Origin: Episyrphus balteatus
Lineage: Eukaryota > Arthropoda > Insecta > Diptera > Syrphidae
Direction of reading: 5' to 3'
DNA length: 64,000 nucleotides
Assembly (NCBI RefSeq): GCF_945859705.1
Contig: NC_079136.1
Coordinates: 41,449,307 to 41,513,306 of the forward strand
The notes beneath the pieces were generated by a model. That model was not told where the DNA came from. It was given only the letters and a program-made list of their open reading frames with translations, and did no database searches. Shown one piece after another: positions 13,533-25,740 of the stretch. A program made the translations under genes and the position numbers. Each line of letters begins with the position of its first letter. Position 1 is the first letter of the stretch.

Positions 13533-13975
13533 ATACTGAAGGAAAAAACAACGTAAAATCAACAAAAACCACGGTGATTCAACTATTTTTCGGAATGATT
13601 TTGCGTTGAAGACATTTATTTTAAAATCAAAGTAGAACAGGGTTAGTTTAAAGTGGTTTACAGTTAAAAAAACATCCTTAAATCAAAGTTGTTTCAACTT
13701 TATAAAAAAAAATATCAATTTAAATAAAAAAGAGTTGTAGGGGATCGACCCTACAACTCTTTTGGATCACTAGGCGAATGCTTTCCCAACAGTGAGATAG
13801 CACACTGTTTGTTAATAAGGGGACAAAATGCAACAAAAGCTGAAGTCCGACAAAAAAAATAAAAACTGTCTTACGTTGTTTCAATCTTAATTTAAAGACG
13901 TTTCATTTTAGTTTTTTCAACATTAAATCAACGTTGATCATATTACATTTAACTTTGCGTTTTTTCCCTCAGTGA
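13533..13975. mobile_element. Imperfect TIR element with ACTGA(A/G)GGAAAAAAC ends
   Basis: The left side begins ACTGAAGGAAAAAACAACG and the right side is the inverted counterpart ending GCGTTTTTTCCCTCAGT. Both flank a core that includes the tRNA-like segment at 13732-13812. No TSD was found. It may be one decayed MITE or SINE-like composite; limits are approximate. Confidence 0.4.
13732..13812 (-). repeat. tRNA-like / SINE-head-like segment
   Basis: On the minus strand the sequence has a degenerate A-box-like run (TATCTCACTGTTGGGAAAGC), an anticodon-arm-sized middle part, and a B-box-like GGTCGATCCC inside a stable T-arm-like hairpin (TTGTAG...CTACAA), followed by an oligo-T run. On the plus strand this appears as a 15-bp hairpin around the loop GATCGA. 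The acceptor stem does not pair convincingly, so this is more likely a tRNA-derived repeat or pseudogene than a functional tRNA. Confidence 0.35.
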
Positions 13976-14028
13976 CAAAGTGTAATGCCGATTTTCACTA
14001 ATCGCCGCCGCCGCACATATGGCCTTAA

Positions 14029-14575
14029 GCGTCTCAAAAATCTGTAACTTTGTTGTCTTTTGTGATAATTGCGTCAAATTTGGAATATATTATCTTTGTT
14101 ATATAACGAATCAATAATTTTTTTTGAGATTCAAATTGTTTTTAAGCTTTTAAAAATTAGCCAAAGTTGAAAAAGTGCAATTTTCGCTTGATTTAGGTGT
14201 TTAAAAATATCTGTAACTTTTTTGTCTCCTGAAATAAAATTAAACCAAATTTGGAATATATTAGAAATCATAAAGCATAGTTTTTTTAAATGCAAATTAT
14301 TTTTGAGCTTTGAAAAGCTAGGCAAAGTTCAAAAAGTACAATTTTGGCTCGGCTATGGCGTTTGAAAAATCTGTAACTTTTTCGAGTCTGGAAATAATTA
14401 ACTCAAATTAGAAATATATTACCTGAAATGTTTAATAAATTATTTGACACACTGTTTGTTAGCTAATATTTTTTATTTCAGTATAAAAAGTTTATTCAAA
14501 GCTAAAAAATACGATTTTGACTTGGCTAGAACGTCTCAAAAATCTGTATCTTAAAACTGGTTTCCTTCCTTTCGT
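14029..14575. repeat. Divergent tandem repeat, period about 165 bp
   Basis: A block containing (G/A)(C/A)GT(C/T)TCAAAAATCTGTAAC recurs at 14029, 14196, 14357 and 14530, giving periods of 167, 161 and 173 bp. Within each unit a second landmark (CAAATTTGGAATATATTA) and a third (AAAAGT.CAATTTT.GCT) keep their order. The units are about 70-80% alike by eye. This is a small satellite-like array of just over three units. Confidence 0.7.
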
Positions 14576-15009
14576 GTCTTAAAATTACTTAACTATTTTT
14601 ATGAGTATCAGGTATAGAAAAAATAAATTTCAATGTAGTTTGTTTGTGTTACGTCATTTGAAATTGAAGCTATTTTATTTGAAAAATATAAAAAAAATAT
14701 TGATTATACACATTTTAAATAAAGTCGTTTTTAAGGCAAAGTGAAATAGTCGAAAAAAGTTTTTGGGGAAAGAGAAAAAAAAATCACAAAAAAAAAAACT
14801 GGTTGTCAATTTTTCGAAAATCCTTCTTAATAAAATACTTTAAACGGGTCTTTTGAAAATCTTCGAGTAAAATAAAAATCAGTAAATAAAATCTCTATGT
14901 AACTTTTTGCAATATTAAATTTTAATATTTTGCTGCTACCTTAGTCTTTTTCTAAAAATACAATGACATTGTTCAAAATAAAAATATCTTCAATTTCGGG
15001 TGCATAGGT

Positions 15010-15300
15010 ATACTTAGTCTAAGAGCCCACAGCAAATTTTGGGAGTGGAGGTATAACCAAAATGTGAGTATGCAGTTCTATAGCCTTATGCGTTCTTATA
15101 ACGAATTCAAAAGTCTGGCAAATTTAAATCGAGGCTTTATATGGTTTCCGAGTGGTTACATATCGCGAGTTTTCCAATTAATGTGAGTAGACTAAATTAA
15201 CACAAAATCACATTCTGAATATAAGGACTGATGCTCTGTCATTTCCCCAAAGCCTGAAGACATCAATCTTGACAGTGCGAACAATAGAACTCAAGATATG
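15010..15300 (+). repeat. Half copy of the GCAAATTTTGGGAGT module
   Basis: The segment from about 15010 (CTAAGAGCCCACAGCAAATT) onwards matches the left arm of the inverted-repeat module at 54610-55155 and the central parts of the palindromes at 17020-17290 and 57420-58075. The inverted partner is missing here. It lies just outside the big palindrome starting at 15626. Confidence 0.55.
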
Positions 15301-15625
15301 TATTCAAACAGGTCAGAATGCACCAAAATACGTTTTTTTGTACTGTGTCTTTCGACAGATATATCGTTCTCTAGGTATCAAAGAAAAGCAGATATAAGCA
15401 GCCAATTCTTTTTGTATCTTTTAGTACATAAACCAAAGAAAAAATTGTGTAGAAGAGTAGACAGCGGAAGACAGCGGAAACATTTAAATCTCAATTCGCA
15501 ATTCAAAAACAGCAAGTAAAAGCTTATTGTGTGAAAAATGTAATATTAATTAAAACATTATTTTTTTTTTAATTTTTATTTTCAGGAATATAAATAGCAG
15601 TTAAAATAAGCTTTCCAACGACATA

Positions 15626-18600
15626 TAGTCTATTTAATAGACCCGAGCTCCAGAGCAAAAATAGAACAAATTCGTTCAAGAGTTTTTATTAGCGATTATG
15701 ATTCCTTGGCATACAAGAATACTCCAGCCAAAAGTGCTACTAAATCCATTGGTGCATTTCTGAGAAAACGGCAACACTGGTCGGTTTTCAGTTTTTTTGA
15801 TTTAACTCGAAAATCAAGCCTGACTTTGAAATGGTTCAAAGACACTTTTTATAGCAAATTAAATTTTCTGTCAAGTTAAGATTGTTAAAAAATTTTAAAA
15901 ATTATTTTTGACTAATATTCTAACCTAAAATCAAAGAAAAAAAAGTTAAAAAATTGACAATTTAATTTTTTTTTACTAAATCAAGGGGCATTTTGTGTAT
16001 GTAGCCGGGACGTCCAAACTTTGTACTAATGAAATAAAGTAGAGGTAAAATCCTTTGATAATATGCAATTTTTAATTTCTTTTGTCAAGAAACAACTTAA
16101 ATGTACCTATTCAAAAATTAGAACTTTTTCTAAATTTTTGACTTTTTTAATTAAAAGCAAGTTTTTAAAACTCGATAAAATCGTATTAATTGGTAACTTT
16201 TAGACTTTTAAAGTAAACATACTTCGAGGGATTGATTTAATATAAACTAAATATGACAAACAAAAAAATTTATTTGCATCCTTATGGCCTTTTGTGCAAT
16301 TTTGTGTATGTGCATTTTTATAAATATGGGTCGAATGGATGGACGAAGAGCCATTAGCTTTGGTCTATTGCATAGAAGAACATTTAATGCCAACTCTTTT
16401 ACTGTTTTCAATGGCCTGAAAAACAATTCTTGTAAAATCCGCGACCAACGAAAAGCTTCTCTTGAAAAACGAAAAAAATACTCTAATGAGTTTGAAACAA
16501 AATAGCTCAAGCAAATTAGTAAATCAAATTGCATTTTTCGCGGGACAAATTTTTTTCATGGAACGTGTTTAGGTGAATGTCCTTATCGTAAAAGTGAATT
16601 TTTTGGAATGATAAGATATCGAGAACAGCCGCCATCTTGGAAAAGAGGTCGGTGCCGTTTTTATTTTATAACTCGATTTTTACTCATTTAAACCAAAAAT
16701 GTCCGGGGATAGACTTATTATCAATTAAATTATCTAAAAAATGATATACAAATGAATTCCGTGAGTTAGTTAAATTCAATTTTATAGTCGGTCAAAGTCC
16801 GGGTTCTTCTCGCAAGGTTAAGACAATATGACATTTTTTCAAATATCTGAAGAACTTTCGATTTGTTTGGGATTTTCTTAAAAAATGAATTATAGCACTT
16901 TTAATTATCTATGAAATGAGCCCTTTATCGTTACTGTAACCAACATAATGTATAAGTTATCTAACGTCGAAGTTCACATTCTACCAGTCAAAAGTGAGAA
17001 AATATCAAGTTTTCTTCTATTAGACCGAGCAAATTTTTGAAGTGGAGGTATAACCAAAATATAAGTAAACAGTTTTTTAACTATATTCGTCTAAATATTG
17101 AATTCAAAGTTTGAAATCTTTAATGTTAACCTTTATATGGTTTTCGAGGTTTTAAATGAAGTGAATTTTCCAATTAATGTGAATAAGCTAAAGTGACACT
17201 ATTTAAAATTCTAAATATAAGAACTGATGCCCTGTCATTTTTCCTAAACATGAACACCTCAATCACAGCATTACGATAAGTATAACTCAAGATATGAGGT
17301 GTGTAAGCCGTTATGTTTTCGAGACTATTGTGTTTAATTTTTGATTGTTTATTTGAACTATTGAAATCCCAAATATGTTCAGTTTAAAAATCGTATATCA
17401 TGACTTCGACGTTTACTGCTTCTACAATGTGATGGTTACAAAAACAATAAAGGGCTCATTTCATAGATAATTAAAAGTGCTATATTTCATTCTTTTAGAA
17501 AATCCCAAACAAATCAAAAGTTCTTCAGATATTTTAAAAAATGTCATATTGTCTTAACCTTGAGAGAAGAACCCGAACTTTGACCGACTATAAAATTGAA
17601 TTTAACTAACTCACGGAATTTATTTGTATACCATTTTTTAGATAATTTAATTGATAATAAGTCTATCCTCGGACATTTTTGGTTTAAATGAGTAAAAATG
17701 GAGTTATAAAATAAAAACGGCACCGACCTCTTTTCCAAGATGGCGGCTGTTCCCGATATCTTATCATCCCAAAAAATTCACTTTTACGATAAGGACATTC
17801 ACTTAAACACGTTCCATGAAAAAAATTTGTCCCGCGAAAAGTGTAATTTGATTTACTAATTTGCCTGAGCTATTTTGTTTCAAACTCATTAGAGTATTTT
17901 TTTCGTTTTTCAAGAGAAACTTTTCGTTGGTCGCGGATTTTACAAGAATTGTTTTTCAGGCCATTGAAAACAGTAAAAGAGTTGGTATTAAATGTTCTTC
18001 TATGCAACAGACCAAAGCTAATGGCTCTCCGTCCATCCATTCGACCCGTATTTATAAAAATGCACATACACAAAATTGCACAAAAGGCCATAAGGATGCA
18101 AATAAATTTTTTTGTTTGTCATATTTAGTTTATATTAAATCAATCCCTCGAAGTATGTTTACTTTAAAAGTCTAAAAGTTACCAATTAATACGATTTTAT
18201 CGAGTTTTAAAAACTTGCTTTTAATTAAAAAAGTCAAAAATTTAGAAAAAGTGCTAATTTTTGAATAGGTACATTTAAGTTGTTTCTTGACAAAAGAAAT
18301 TAAAAATTGCATATTATCAAAGGATTTTACCTCTACTTTATTTCATTAGTACAAAGTTTGGACGTCCCGGCTACATACACAAAATGCCCCTTGATTTAGT
18401 AAAAAAAAATAAAATTGTCAATTTTTTAACTTTTTTTTCTTTGATTTTAGGTTAGAATATTAGTCAAAAATAATTTTTAAAATTTTTTAACCATCTTAAC
18501 TTGACAGAAAATTTAATTTGCTATAAAAAGTGTCTTTGAACCATTTCAAAGTCAGGCTTGATTTTCGAGTTAAATCAAAAAAACTGAAAACCGACCAGTG

Positions 18601-18739
18601 TTGCCGTTTTCTCAGAAATGCACCAATGGATTTAGTAGCACTTTTGGCTGGAGTATTCTTGTATGCCAAGGAATCATAATCGCCAATAAAAACTCTTGAA
18701 CGAATTTGTTCCATCCAAAAGGGTCTATTCAATAGACTA
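15626..18739. mobile_element. 3.1-kb near-perfect palindromic (fold-back) element
   Basis: The left arm (15626 to about 16990) reappears inverted in the right arm (about 17400-18739). Over the 250 bases I compared closely (around 15680-15900 versus 18480-18700) only a few bases differ. The ends read TAGTCTATTTAATAGACCC and its inverse, and TA lies at each edge, so a TA target is possible. A spacer of about 400 bp (16990-17400) holds one arm of the GCAAATTTTGGGAGT module. Frames at 16284-16505 (plus) and 17870-18091 (minus), and at 15660-15877 and 18496-18720, are mirrored copies of each other and match no family I know. A related palindrome occurs at 56412-59772. Confidence 0.7.
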
Positions 18740-21185
18740 ATACAAGACTTATATAATTTATTCAAATATAGTTTTCAAAAGTATCTTGAAGATTTGCTTT
18801 ATTTTGTTACTCAAACAAAGTTTTTTCAAGTGGAGACTTCAGTTACAATTTTGTAATAGAGGAACTCATTTTAAAAATTAATTTTCAATGAAAACATATA
18901 AATTGACTTTCCCTTGATTCATTTCCGTAAAGAAATTTCCAAAAATGAAAATTTCATAAAAACCATTTTTGAGCCGCAAATGGTCCTTTGGGCCCATTGT
19001 GCGCCGTGCGGAGAAGCTTTTCGGCGTAATTTTATTAGTGTTTAACTTGGGTGGAATTTCCCAAAAATATTTTAACTTTATAGCTATTTTTGAAAAAAAA
19101 AAAAAATGTTTTATTCCACAAATATATTTTTTTTTTTACAATTTCAGATAATTCCTATTATTATGAAGAACACATTTATTTTAAATGACCATCAATTAAA
19201 ATCAAAATTACAAACATATTTTATAATTTTTCTACAAAAATGGTGGCGACAAAAGAGTTAAGTTTTCATTCAGAAATAATTTTAGAAGTCATAAAATTAA
19301 GATAATTTTTTATTAAAAAGTAGTTAAAAAAGTACTAAAAAATGTCCAAACTGTTCCAAATCTGCTAAAAGTTTGGAATATACTTATACTTATTATAAGC
19401 AATAACCAAAATAAATACAAAATCGTTAAAATTATAGAAGTTACACAAACTTCACCGAACCCTAAAGCAAACCGCAACATATTATATCAACAATAATTTT
19501 TCGCCAAAAATATGTACGCTTGCAAATTTATAGGGTTCTTATTTTTCTCGGGGCATCGATTTCGTTGAAAATACTTGCCGACGAACTTGTTGTACCCACT
19601 ATAACTTTTAATCAGAATTAATGCGAGTGACCCTCTGACTATTTGTTTTTCTTAATTTTTTAGTGACAGAAACTGCTGTTAGAAATACTATGTTGCGGTC
19701 CACTGTTTTCCATCTGCGTACAACACAAACTTACATCAATTTCTTTAAAAAGCAACAGCGCCACACGACTTATTCTACTCGCGACGTCATCAATAAATTT
19801 AAAAAAAAAAAAATAAAATAAAATAAAATAAAAAGATAGAAAATGGTTCCAAATTATTTTCAAAGCTATTATTTACGATGTCGTCGTTGATTTATCTATA
19901 CTTTGTCGTATGTATCTTTCAATACTCACTCTACCGCTATCACCGGTCCTGAGGCAAGTCCCCCTCCCGCTTTCGCATGCTCCCACGATAAATAAAAAAA
20001 AAAACAAAAAAAATGAAAAACACAACGCATGTCTGTCTGCAGCAGTTCTCAAACACAACTCAAAAAGTTTGTGTTGTGTCTTTTGTGTGTTTAGAAAATA
20101 GATAGAGAATGGAGAAGAGCAGAGCACAGAAGTGTGAAGGAATCAAAAAATTTCGAATGCAAGTTAGTGGACTAGGGCAAGGTATTAATCATTAGGAGGA
20201 GATGGATATACAGAATTATCCCACACTCGCAATCGCACTCGCATGCTACTTTTTTTTTCACACACATAACCGGCAATGCCAACCTTTTGGCTTTTTCTTT
20301 TCTTCTCCCCCTCGCATCTCGTTCGTTCCTATTTCCAAAGCAGAATAAGCTTTTCTTTTCTATCTTTTCTTTTATTTTTTTTTTCTTTCTTTTTTTATCA
20401 TTTTCATTTTCGCTTTCTTTCAAGCCAGGTTAACCTGTTTGTTAACCTGATGCGCGTTATGATGAAGTCTGCAATTGAATATATGAAATATGCGAGGCTT
20501 TTCTCATTTGGAGCGATAATTGCACACACAGAGCAAATGTACAGTCGCAATGAAAATGATGATGATGATGAAGATGTAAGGGGTCAAATTGATTAACAAG
20601 GTGAGTTACACATAATTAACTAATAAAAATTTCTTCTTCTTCTTTGTTATATGAAAAAAAAAAAGAGAATGTACACAGAAGACAAAAAAAAAAAGTAGCG
20701 AGAAAGACTTTAAATAATTTAGTCCGAATCCGATTGATGAAATAATACTTTCGTCTACTATTTGCAGTCTTTTGGTTGTGAATAATAGGGACTGCAAAAT
20801 TGCTGGTAATTTTATATATAATTGGTTGAGAAAGCTGAATTAAAAAAAAAATCACTCACATTGTAAGCTGAACAATTGGCAACATTTAAGAAAAGTCTGA
20901 ACAATTGATAGGATTCAAGGTTGTTTTTTTTTTTTTTTTAATATGACTAAGGTATGGTATGTTGCGGTAATTATGAATGCAGACTAAGAAACTTTTACTT
21001 TTTTTCAATATATTAATTTAATAATATAATTATAACAACTAAATGATATTTATTTATTTTTTTAAATATATAAATATATTGCAACAATCAACTTTCGTTT
21101 CTTCGCAATGTCGTTTGTACTTATTTTTTACTTTCAGTGCAAAATGCTGGCCAGGTTTTAAGTATATCAGATGGGACAACCTGAA
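18740..21185. other. AT-rich non-coding stretch, no gene seen
   Basis: No recognisable exon or element. The stretch 19870-20600 is somewhat richer in G+C, with CT-rich and GAT-rich runs (GATGATGATGATGAAGAT at about 20558), the kind of composition seen in fly regulatory or 5' untranslated DNA. No gene structure could be supported. Confidence 0.45.
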
Positions 21186-21422
21186 CCCTATTTCATAAAA
21201 ATTGACAGGTGACAATTCTACAAATTTGTCACAATTGCTGACTTGATTGTCATTTTAATACAACGACAATTTTGTCGTGACAATATTTTCACTGTCAGGT
21301 TATCACGGCTGTTCTGATTTCCATTCGAATTTTATTTTTTCCTGTTTTCAAACTTTAGCGGGTTCATAGGAGTTTTGAAAAAAGACTGGATCTACAATCC
21401 GACGGTAGCAATTGAGGAGCGT

Positions 21423-21680
21423 TTTTTCAAAACTCAACAAACGCATTTTTTGCGTAAATGAGTTATTGGTATCGAAATTTTTGGCACGACCAGGCGCACA
21501 AGATGACAAAATAAAAATGTTAAAAAAGTGAACAGTTTTAATTTAAAAAAATATTTAAAATCGAGCGTTTTTTCAAAACTCAACAAAATTGCTGGAGGTT
21601 TTTGCAAAACTCAACAAAATTATTGGAGGTTTTTCCAAAACTCAACAAAATGGCTCGTTTTTGCAAAACTCCACAAAGTT
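21423..21680. repeat. Tandem 30-33 bp repeat, TTTTNCAAAACTCAACAAAAT
   Basis: Five copies of a unit containing CAAAACTC(A/C)ACAAA occur at about 21428, 21572, 21603, 21636 and 21661. The last three are strictly spaced about 31-33 bp apart and include TGGAGG between units. The last copy overlaps the start of the broken gene at 21650, so the repeat runs into its first codons. Confidence 0.6.
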
Positions 21681-22245
21681 TGCCTGTGGTTGGAAAGCAA
21701 TTAGAATTATATGGGCATGAAATGGGCATCCCAAGAGAGCGACGAGGAGGAAACAGGGCTAAACCCGTTGATTCTGAAATAACAACTGCTGTTAGAACTC
21801 ACATTTCATCTTTCTACTGCCGCGAAAGTCATTATTCCAGAAAAAAATCCAAAAGAAGCTATCTTCCACCAGAGCTGACTCTTAAAAAAATGTTCAATAC
21901 TTTTGTATCGGAACAAGAGAAAACTGGAAAACAAAAGTGCAGTCTATCCAAATATAAAAAGATTTTTTACTCGGAATTTAATCTGCACACGGACACATGT
22001 TCGGCATGCAAAGAGTATGATGTCCAGATATCAACGTGCAAAGAAGAATCACAAAACTGGAGGAACACAAGAACAATAAAAAGCTTCATCAACTTAGAGC
22101 GAAGAAGTTTCATGAAATAATGAACAACCCAATCGAAGGAACACTGGACATAGTATTCGACCTTCAAAAGAATCAACTCTTACCGAAGTTTTCTGTTGGA
22201 GAAGTCTTTTATTCAAGACAAGTGTGGCTTTACAACATGGGAATT
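21650..22245 (+). pseudogene. Frameshifted fragment of a repeat-associated insect protein family
   Basis: From ATG 21650 the frame gives a basic protein with SHYSRKKSKRSYLPPELTL, then a Cys motif TDTCSACKEYD. A frameshift near 22030-22050 moves the match into the next frame, where ATFDLQ-like TLDIVFDLQKNQLLPKFSVG and FYSRQVWLYNMGI follow. From memory this is the order seen in a multi-copy arthropod/cnidarian protein family (pattern SHY.R..S.R.YL.P.L...KMY, DTC..C, FDLQ..LP.PKL, FYKRQL..YN), probably transposon-derived and possibly annotated as a DUF7869-type domain. Everything C-terminal to YNMG is missing. Family membership is inference and the transposon class is unassigned. Confidence 0.6.
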
Positions 22246-22794
22246 ATTATTATTTGCTACCGAAAAACAATATTCTCAAACAAAAAAGTCAAATGGAAAT
22301 CAAAACAACCGTTTTTTATCCGTACGGATTCAATTTTCGTTTCCGTTTTAAAATTCGAACGAACAGCCGTGTATGAAAATTTTGTCATTGTCATATTTTG
22401 ACAGTATTTTTGTAGCGCATATAATTCTTGGGTCTTAATATCAAGGGCATGATTTCTCTTTGTGGGATGCTGTAGATATCGACCGTTTTTTGCCAAAATG
22501 TATTCCGCTGTACTTTTGCAGACTAAACATTTTTCATTAAATTGAAAATCGAAAAATCAGCAGCAAAATCATTGTTAGTTAATTTTGTCTTTAAAAATTA
22601 TAGGATTGCATTTGAATCTCTTCATCACTTTCACTTGAACAAGGTAAATTATTTGATATTTTTAATCGAATTTAACACTACCGACCGAAACTCAATTGCC
22701 TGTCTGTCAATTACATACTGACAAAATTTTCATTTGTATTTTTTCCCTTCCATAAAAATTGTCAAGACAAATTTGTCAGGAAATTCGTGACAAT

Positions 22795-23247
22795 GGGCAC
22801 GTTCAGGAAATATTAGGGACTAGATATTTCGGCAACGTCATTTTCTGAACGGAAATAAATGTAAATTGACTAAACTTGTTTGGATGTTTCATTAATGTCA
22901 AATATCGAAATTTACTTAAGATTTTTACAGATCGTATGGGGCAGACACCAAATTTCACTATTCTTTATTAAATAAATAATATTAATTATAACCGATAAAG
23001 CACTTTTTACTCGTTTTTCAAACAAATAGATTTAATTTTGCTAACTTAATTCATTAATTAAAAATAATTAGCTGTCATGTTGACAAAAAAAACTTTCCTA
23101 AATGTTTAGGTAAAATTTTCTTGCCTAACTTTCCAGTCAGCTTTCCAATAAAATTACCTAAATTGGAAGGATTTTTTTTGAGAGTTGACCAATCAGAGAG
23201 CGAGAAATTCCCTAAATATTTAGGCCCTAACGTTTCTGAACCTGCCC
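22795..23247. mobile_element. TIR element with GGGCA(C/G)GTTCAG ends, copy 1
   Basis: The left end reads GGGCACGTTCAGGAAATATT and the right end is the inverse of GGGCAGGTTCAG. The interior matches the element at 50721-51745 in reverse orientation, for instance CAGACACCAAATTTCAC at about 22948 and GTCAGCTTTCCAATAAAATT at about 23135. Immediate flanks suggest a short TSD (AAT), but this is not secure. Confidence 0.6.
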
Positions 23248-23843
23248 AATTAAAAAAAAAAAAACCATGACAATTCATTGTCATGAACATTTTTGTATGA
23301 TCTTGACAATTGTCGCTGATTTTTCGACAATTTTACAAAATTGTCAATATTTTTATGAGACAGGATTTACACAGTGGTCAAATAATTATCATTTGCAAAA
23401 TTTTCACCTGTCGCATTGTCAATGTTTGTGAAATAGTCCCCAGGGCCAACTATTTGTTAAAAAAATAATAGCACAGCATAGTTTTACGTGAAAAATTTTG
23501 TACCCGAAATAGTTTTGTTCTCCCGGTTTTTGAACGCTTCATTGAAATAATACTGTCCCAACTAATCTATGTTTCAGGGTTGCCATTTATTACATATATG
23601 AAGAAATTTTTTTTTAATTTCGTCGAAATTATTACAACAAATACAAATACATGCTTACGAAATTTAGGTAAGAATTAGCCATGTAAAGCTACCTACCCTA
23701 CGTATGTTGTACTTATTTTGATTGGACTAATTTTGAATACCTAAACGCTATGAATTTTGTTTATTAAATTAAATTTAAAAACTGTTACAGTAGTTAACCC
23801 CATATTAATATAATATAGCATAAAAACTGCACCTAAAAATTAT

Positions 23844-24642
23844 GGGATCGGGTCAAAATTCTGGCTTCAAAATTCTGCTTTTCAAAATTCTGCTTTTTTT
23901 ACGAAAATTCTGTTTTTCAAAATTCTGCTTTTTTTCTATTCTGCTTTTCAAAATTCTGCTTTTTAAAATTCTGCTTTTCAAAATTCTGCCAGCATTATAC
24001 TTGAACAAAAAAATTCTGCCAATTCTGTTTTTTTTTCATAGCATATGAGCTGACTAAAGAAAAATGCACCTCATCAATGTAATTCAACATTGGTACTTTT
24101 CTAAATTTTTTTGTTTAAGTGTCGCAAATATTTTTTAAAATGCATAGACTGACTTTCTTTCAAATAAAACCTATAACTTATTGAAGCCGATGTTGTTTGA
24201 TACAAAATATTCCTTTTCTTATTCAAATTTTTGAATATTCACCTTTATTTGACCAATTAAAAAAAATTGAATTATTTTCGGAAATGTTTAGTATTAAAAA
24301 CCTTTTTTTAATATTTTCAAATCTATTCATTTATAAAACAAAAATTAATATGCATTCAAAGAATGACAAATTATATAGGTAAGTAATCAAATAAGCAGAA
24401 AATTTTTCAAGAAGATGATTTTACAGAGTTTTGCAAAAAATTAAAAAAGGGTTTGGAAAATGTTAAAAAGCGCGCGCTTTTTGAAAAACAGAATTTTGAA
24501 AAGCAGAATTATGAAAAACAGAATTTTGAAAAACAGAATTTTGAAAAGCAGAATTTTGAAAGCAGAATTTTGTAAAGCAGAATTTTGAAAGCAGAATTTT
24601 GACAAAAGAATTTTGACCCCGGCAGAATTTTGACCCCAACCC
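23844..24642. mobile_element. GGG...CCC element with AAAATTCTG terminal arrays, 9-bp TSD (copy A)
   Basis: The element begins GGGATCGGGTCAAAATTCTG and ends with the inverse of GGGTTGGGGTCAAAATTCTG. It is flanked by a perfect 9-bp duplication AAAAATTAT (23835-23843, 24643-24651). From each end inward runs an array of about 8-10 copies of (C)AAAATTCTG(CTTTT), in inverted orientation at the two ends. A GC-cored palindrome (24465-24482) adjoins the right array. The middle is plain AT-rich DNA with no coding. A 9-bp TSD with G-rich ends fits Mutator-like elements, but no transposase is present to prove it. Confidence 0.8.
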
Positions 24643-24651
24643 AAAAATTAT

Positions 24652-25731
24652 ATTATCGACATTGAACTAATAACAAAGAATTTTTAATACATTCTTTACG
24701 TAATAATAAAGATTGTTTAAAAAAAATCCACTTATTTAGTTTAGTTTTTGTATTTTTTTTTTATTATTATTATTTTTAGCGGTTTGTCATATGTAAATGA
24801 CTGCTTTGAAAGTATTGGTTTTGATTAATTATAAAATTTGTACTCCAACAATTTACTGCACACAACTGACGCAAATGATTAAAAATAAACAAAATAAACG
24901 CTAAGAACGTGTTGGCTTGAATTGAAATGCAAGTTCATAACCAGGTTTTTATTTATTTTTATTTTTTTTATATATGCTGTCATTTGTTTGCTTTTTTTCT
25001 TTTTTTTATCAATCATCGTATAACTTGTTTCCGCCAAACAAACGTTGAAGTTTTTCTTTTTATTGGTTTAGAATTTTTTTTTATTTTTTTAAGTAGCAGT
25101 CGAGTAGCATAAAGGGTAGATGTCGTTTAAAAAAGTTTGTCTGATTATTTTTATGAAAAATAAAAATACTTTTAAATTTAGTATTTTTAAAACAAAAATA
25201 AAATTAAAAAAAAAACAGTCTCTCATTATATCCATCGATTAACACCAAAATAAACACATATTATTTTGTTATTCAATCCCATTGAATATTTTCAGCAACA
25301 CAACAACATGTACTTGAAACTTGATTTAAAATAGAAAACAAATTGCCAATTATATAGGATTTCCTTCCGAAAATCGACAAATTTTGTACCTATTTGTTTT
25401 TGTTGGCGTGAATTTAAATTAAATTGCTTGATTTTTTTTTATTATTTTTTTTTTTCCAAAAGAAAACAATGTCATTCAGAATGGAAATTTGCCAATTTTT
25501 TTTTTTTTTGTATTTTTGATTGTATAATTTCATCAACAAAAAATAAATTTGATATTCGATTAGAGGAGAGCCAATTAAGAATTAGACACAATAAAATATT
25601 TAAATAAATACAAGTAGGTATGTGCGAAAAATGTACAAGGGAATGTGTTAGAATTATACTTGAAATGTATTTATCAGGGACTGTGACGTATTGTTTAAGT
25701 TTAAAGGAGAAACATTAATTTTTTTGAACAT
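24652..25731. other. AT-rich non-coding stretch, no gene seen
   Basis: Only T- and A-rich runs were seen. The 61-codon frame near 24927 has no recognisable features. Nothing supportable. Confidence 0.5.
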
Positions 25732-25740
25732 CATATTAAT

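Larger units (their letters stand above)
21186..23443. mobile_element. Composite decayed DNA-transposon region with CTATTTCA(T/C)AAA ends
   Basis: The left edge has CCTATTTCATAAAAATTGAC at 21188 and the right edge has the inverted counterpart ending GTGAAATAG at about 23437. Further degenerate copies of this end lie at about 22750 (plus) and 23300-23362 (inverted). Between them are many GACAATT/AATTGTC motifs. The broken gene at 21650-22245 and a nested element at 22795-23247 lie inside. No clean TSD was found, so this is a provisional grouping. Confidence 0.35.

Noticed and set aside
16247..18175. Several 73-104 codon frames in the 15.6-18.7 kb palindrome
   Set aside because: They are mirror images of each other and open on both strands, with no recognisable domain; openness follows from the duplicated AT-rich sequence.
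23075..23290. 71-codon minus-strand frame with repeated LGNF and LGK motifs
   Set aside because: It lies within the TIR element at 22795-23247, whose sequence recurs at 50.8 kb with stops; the repetition comes from the element's own short repeats.
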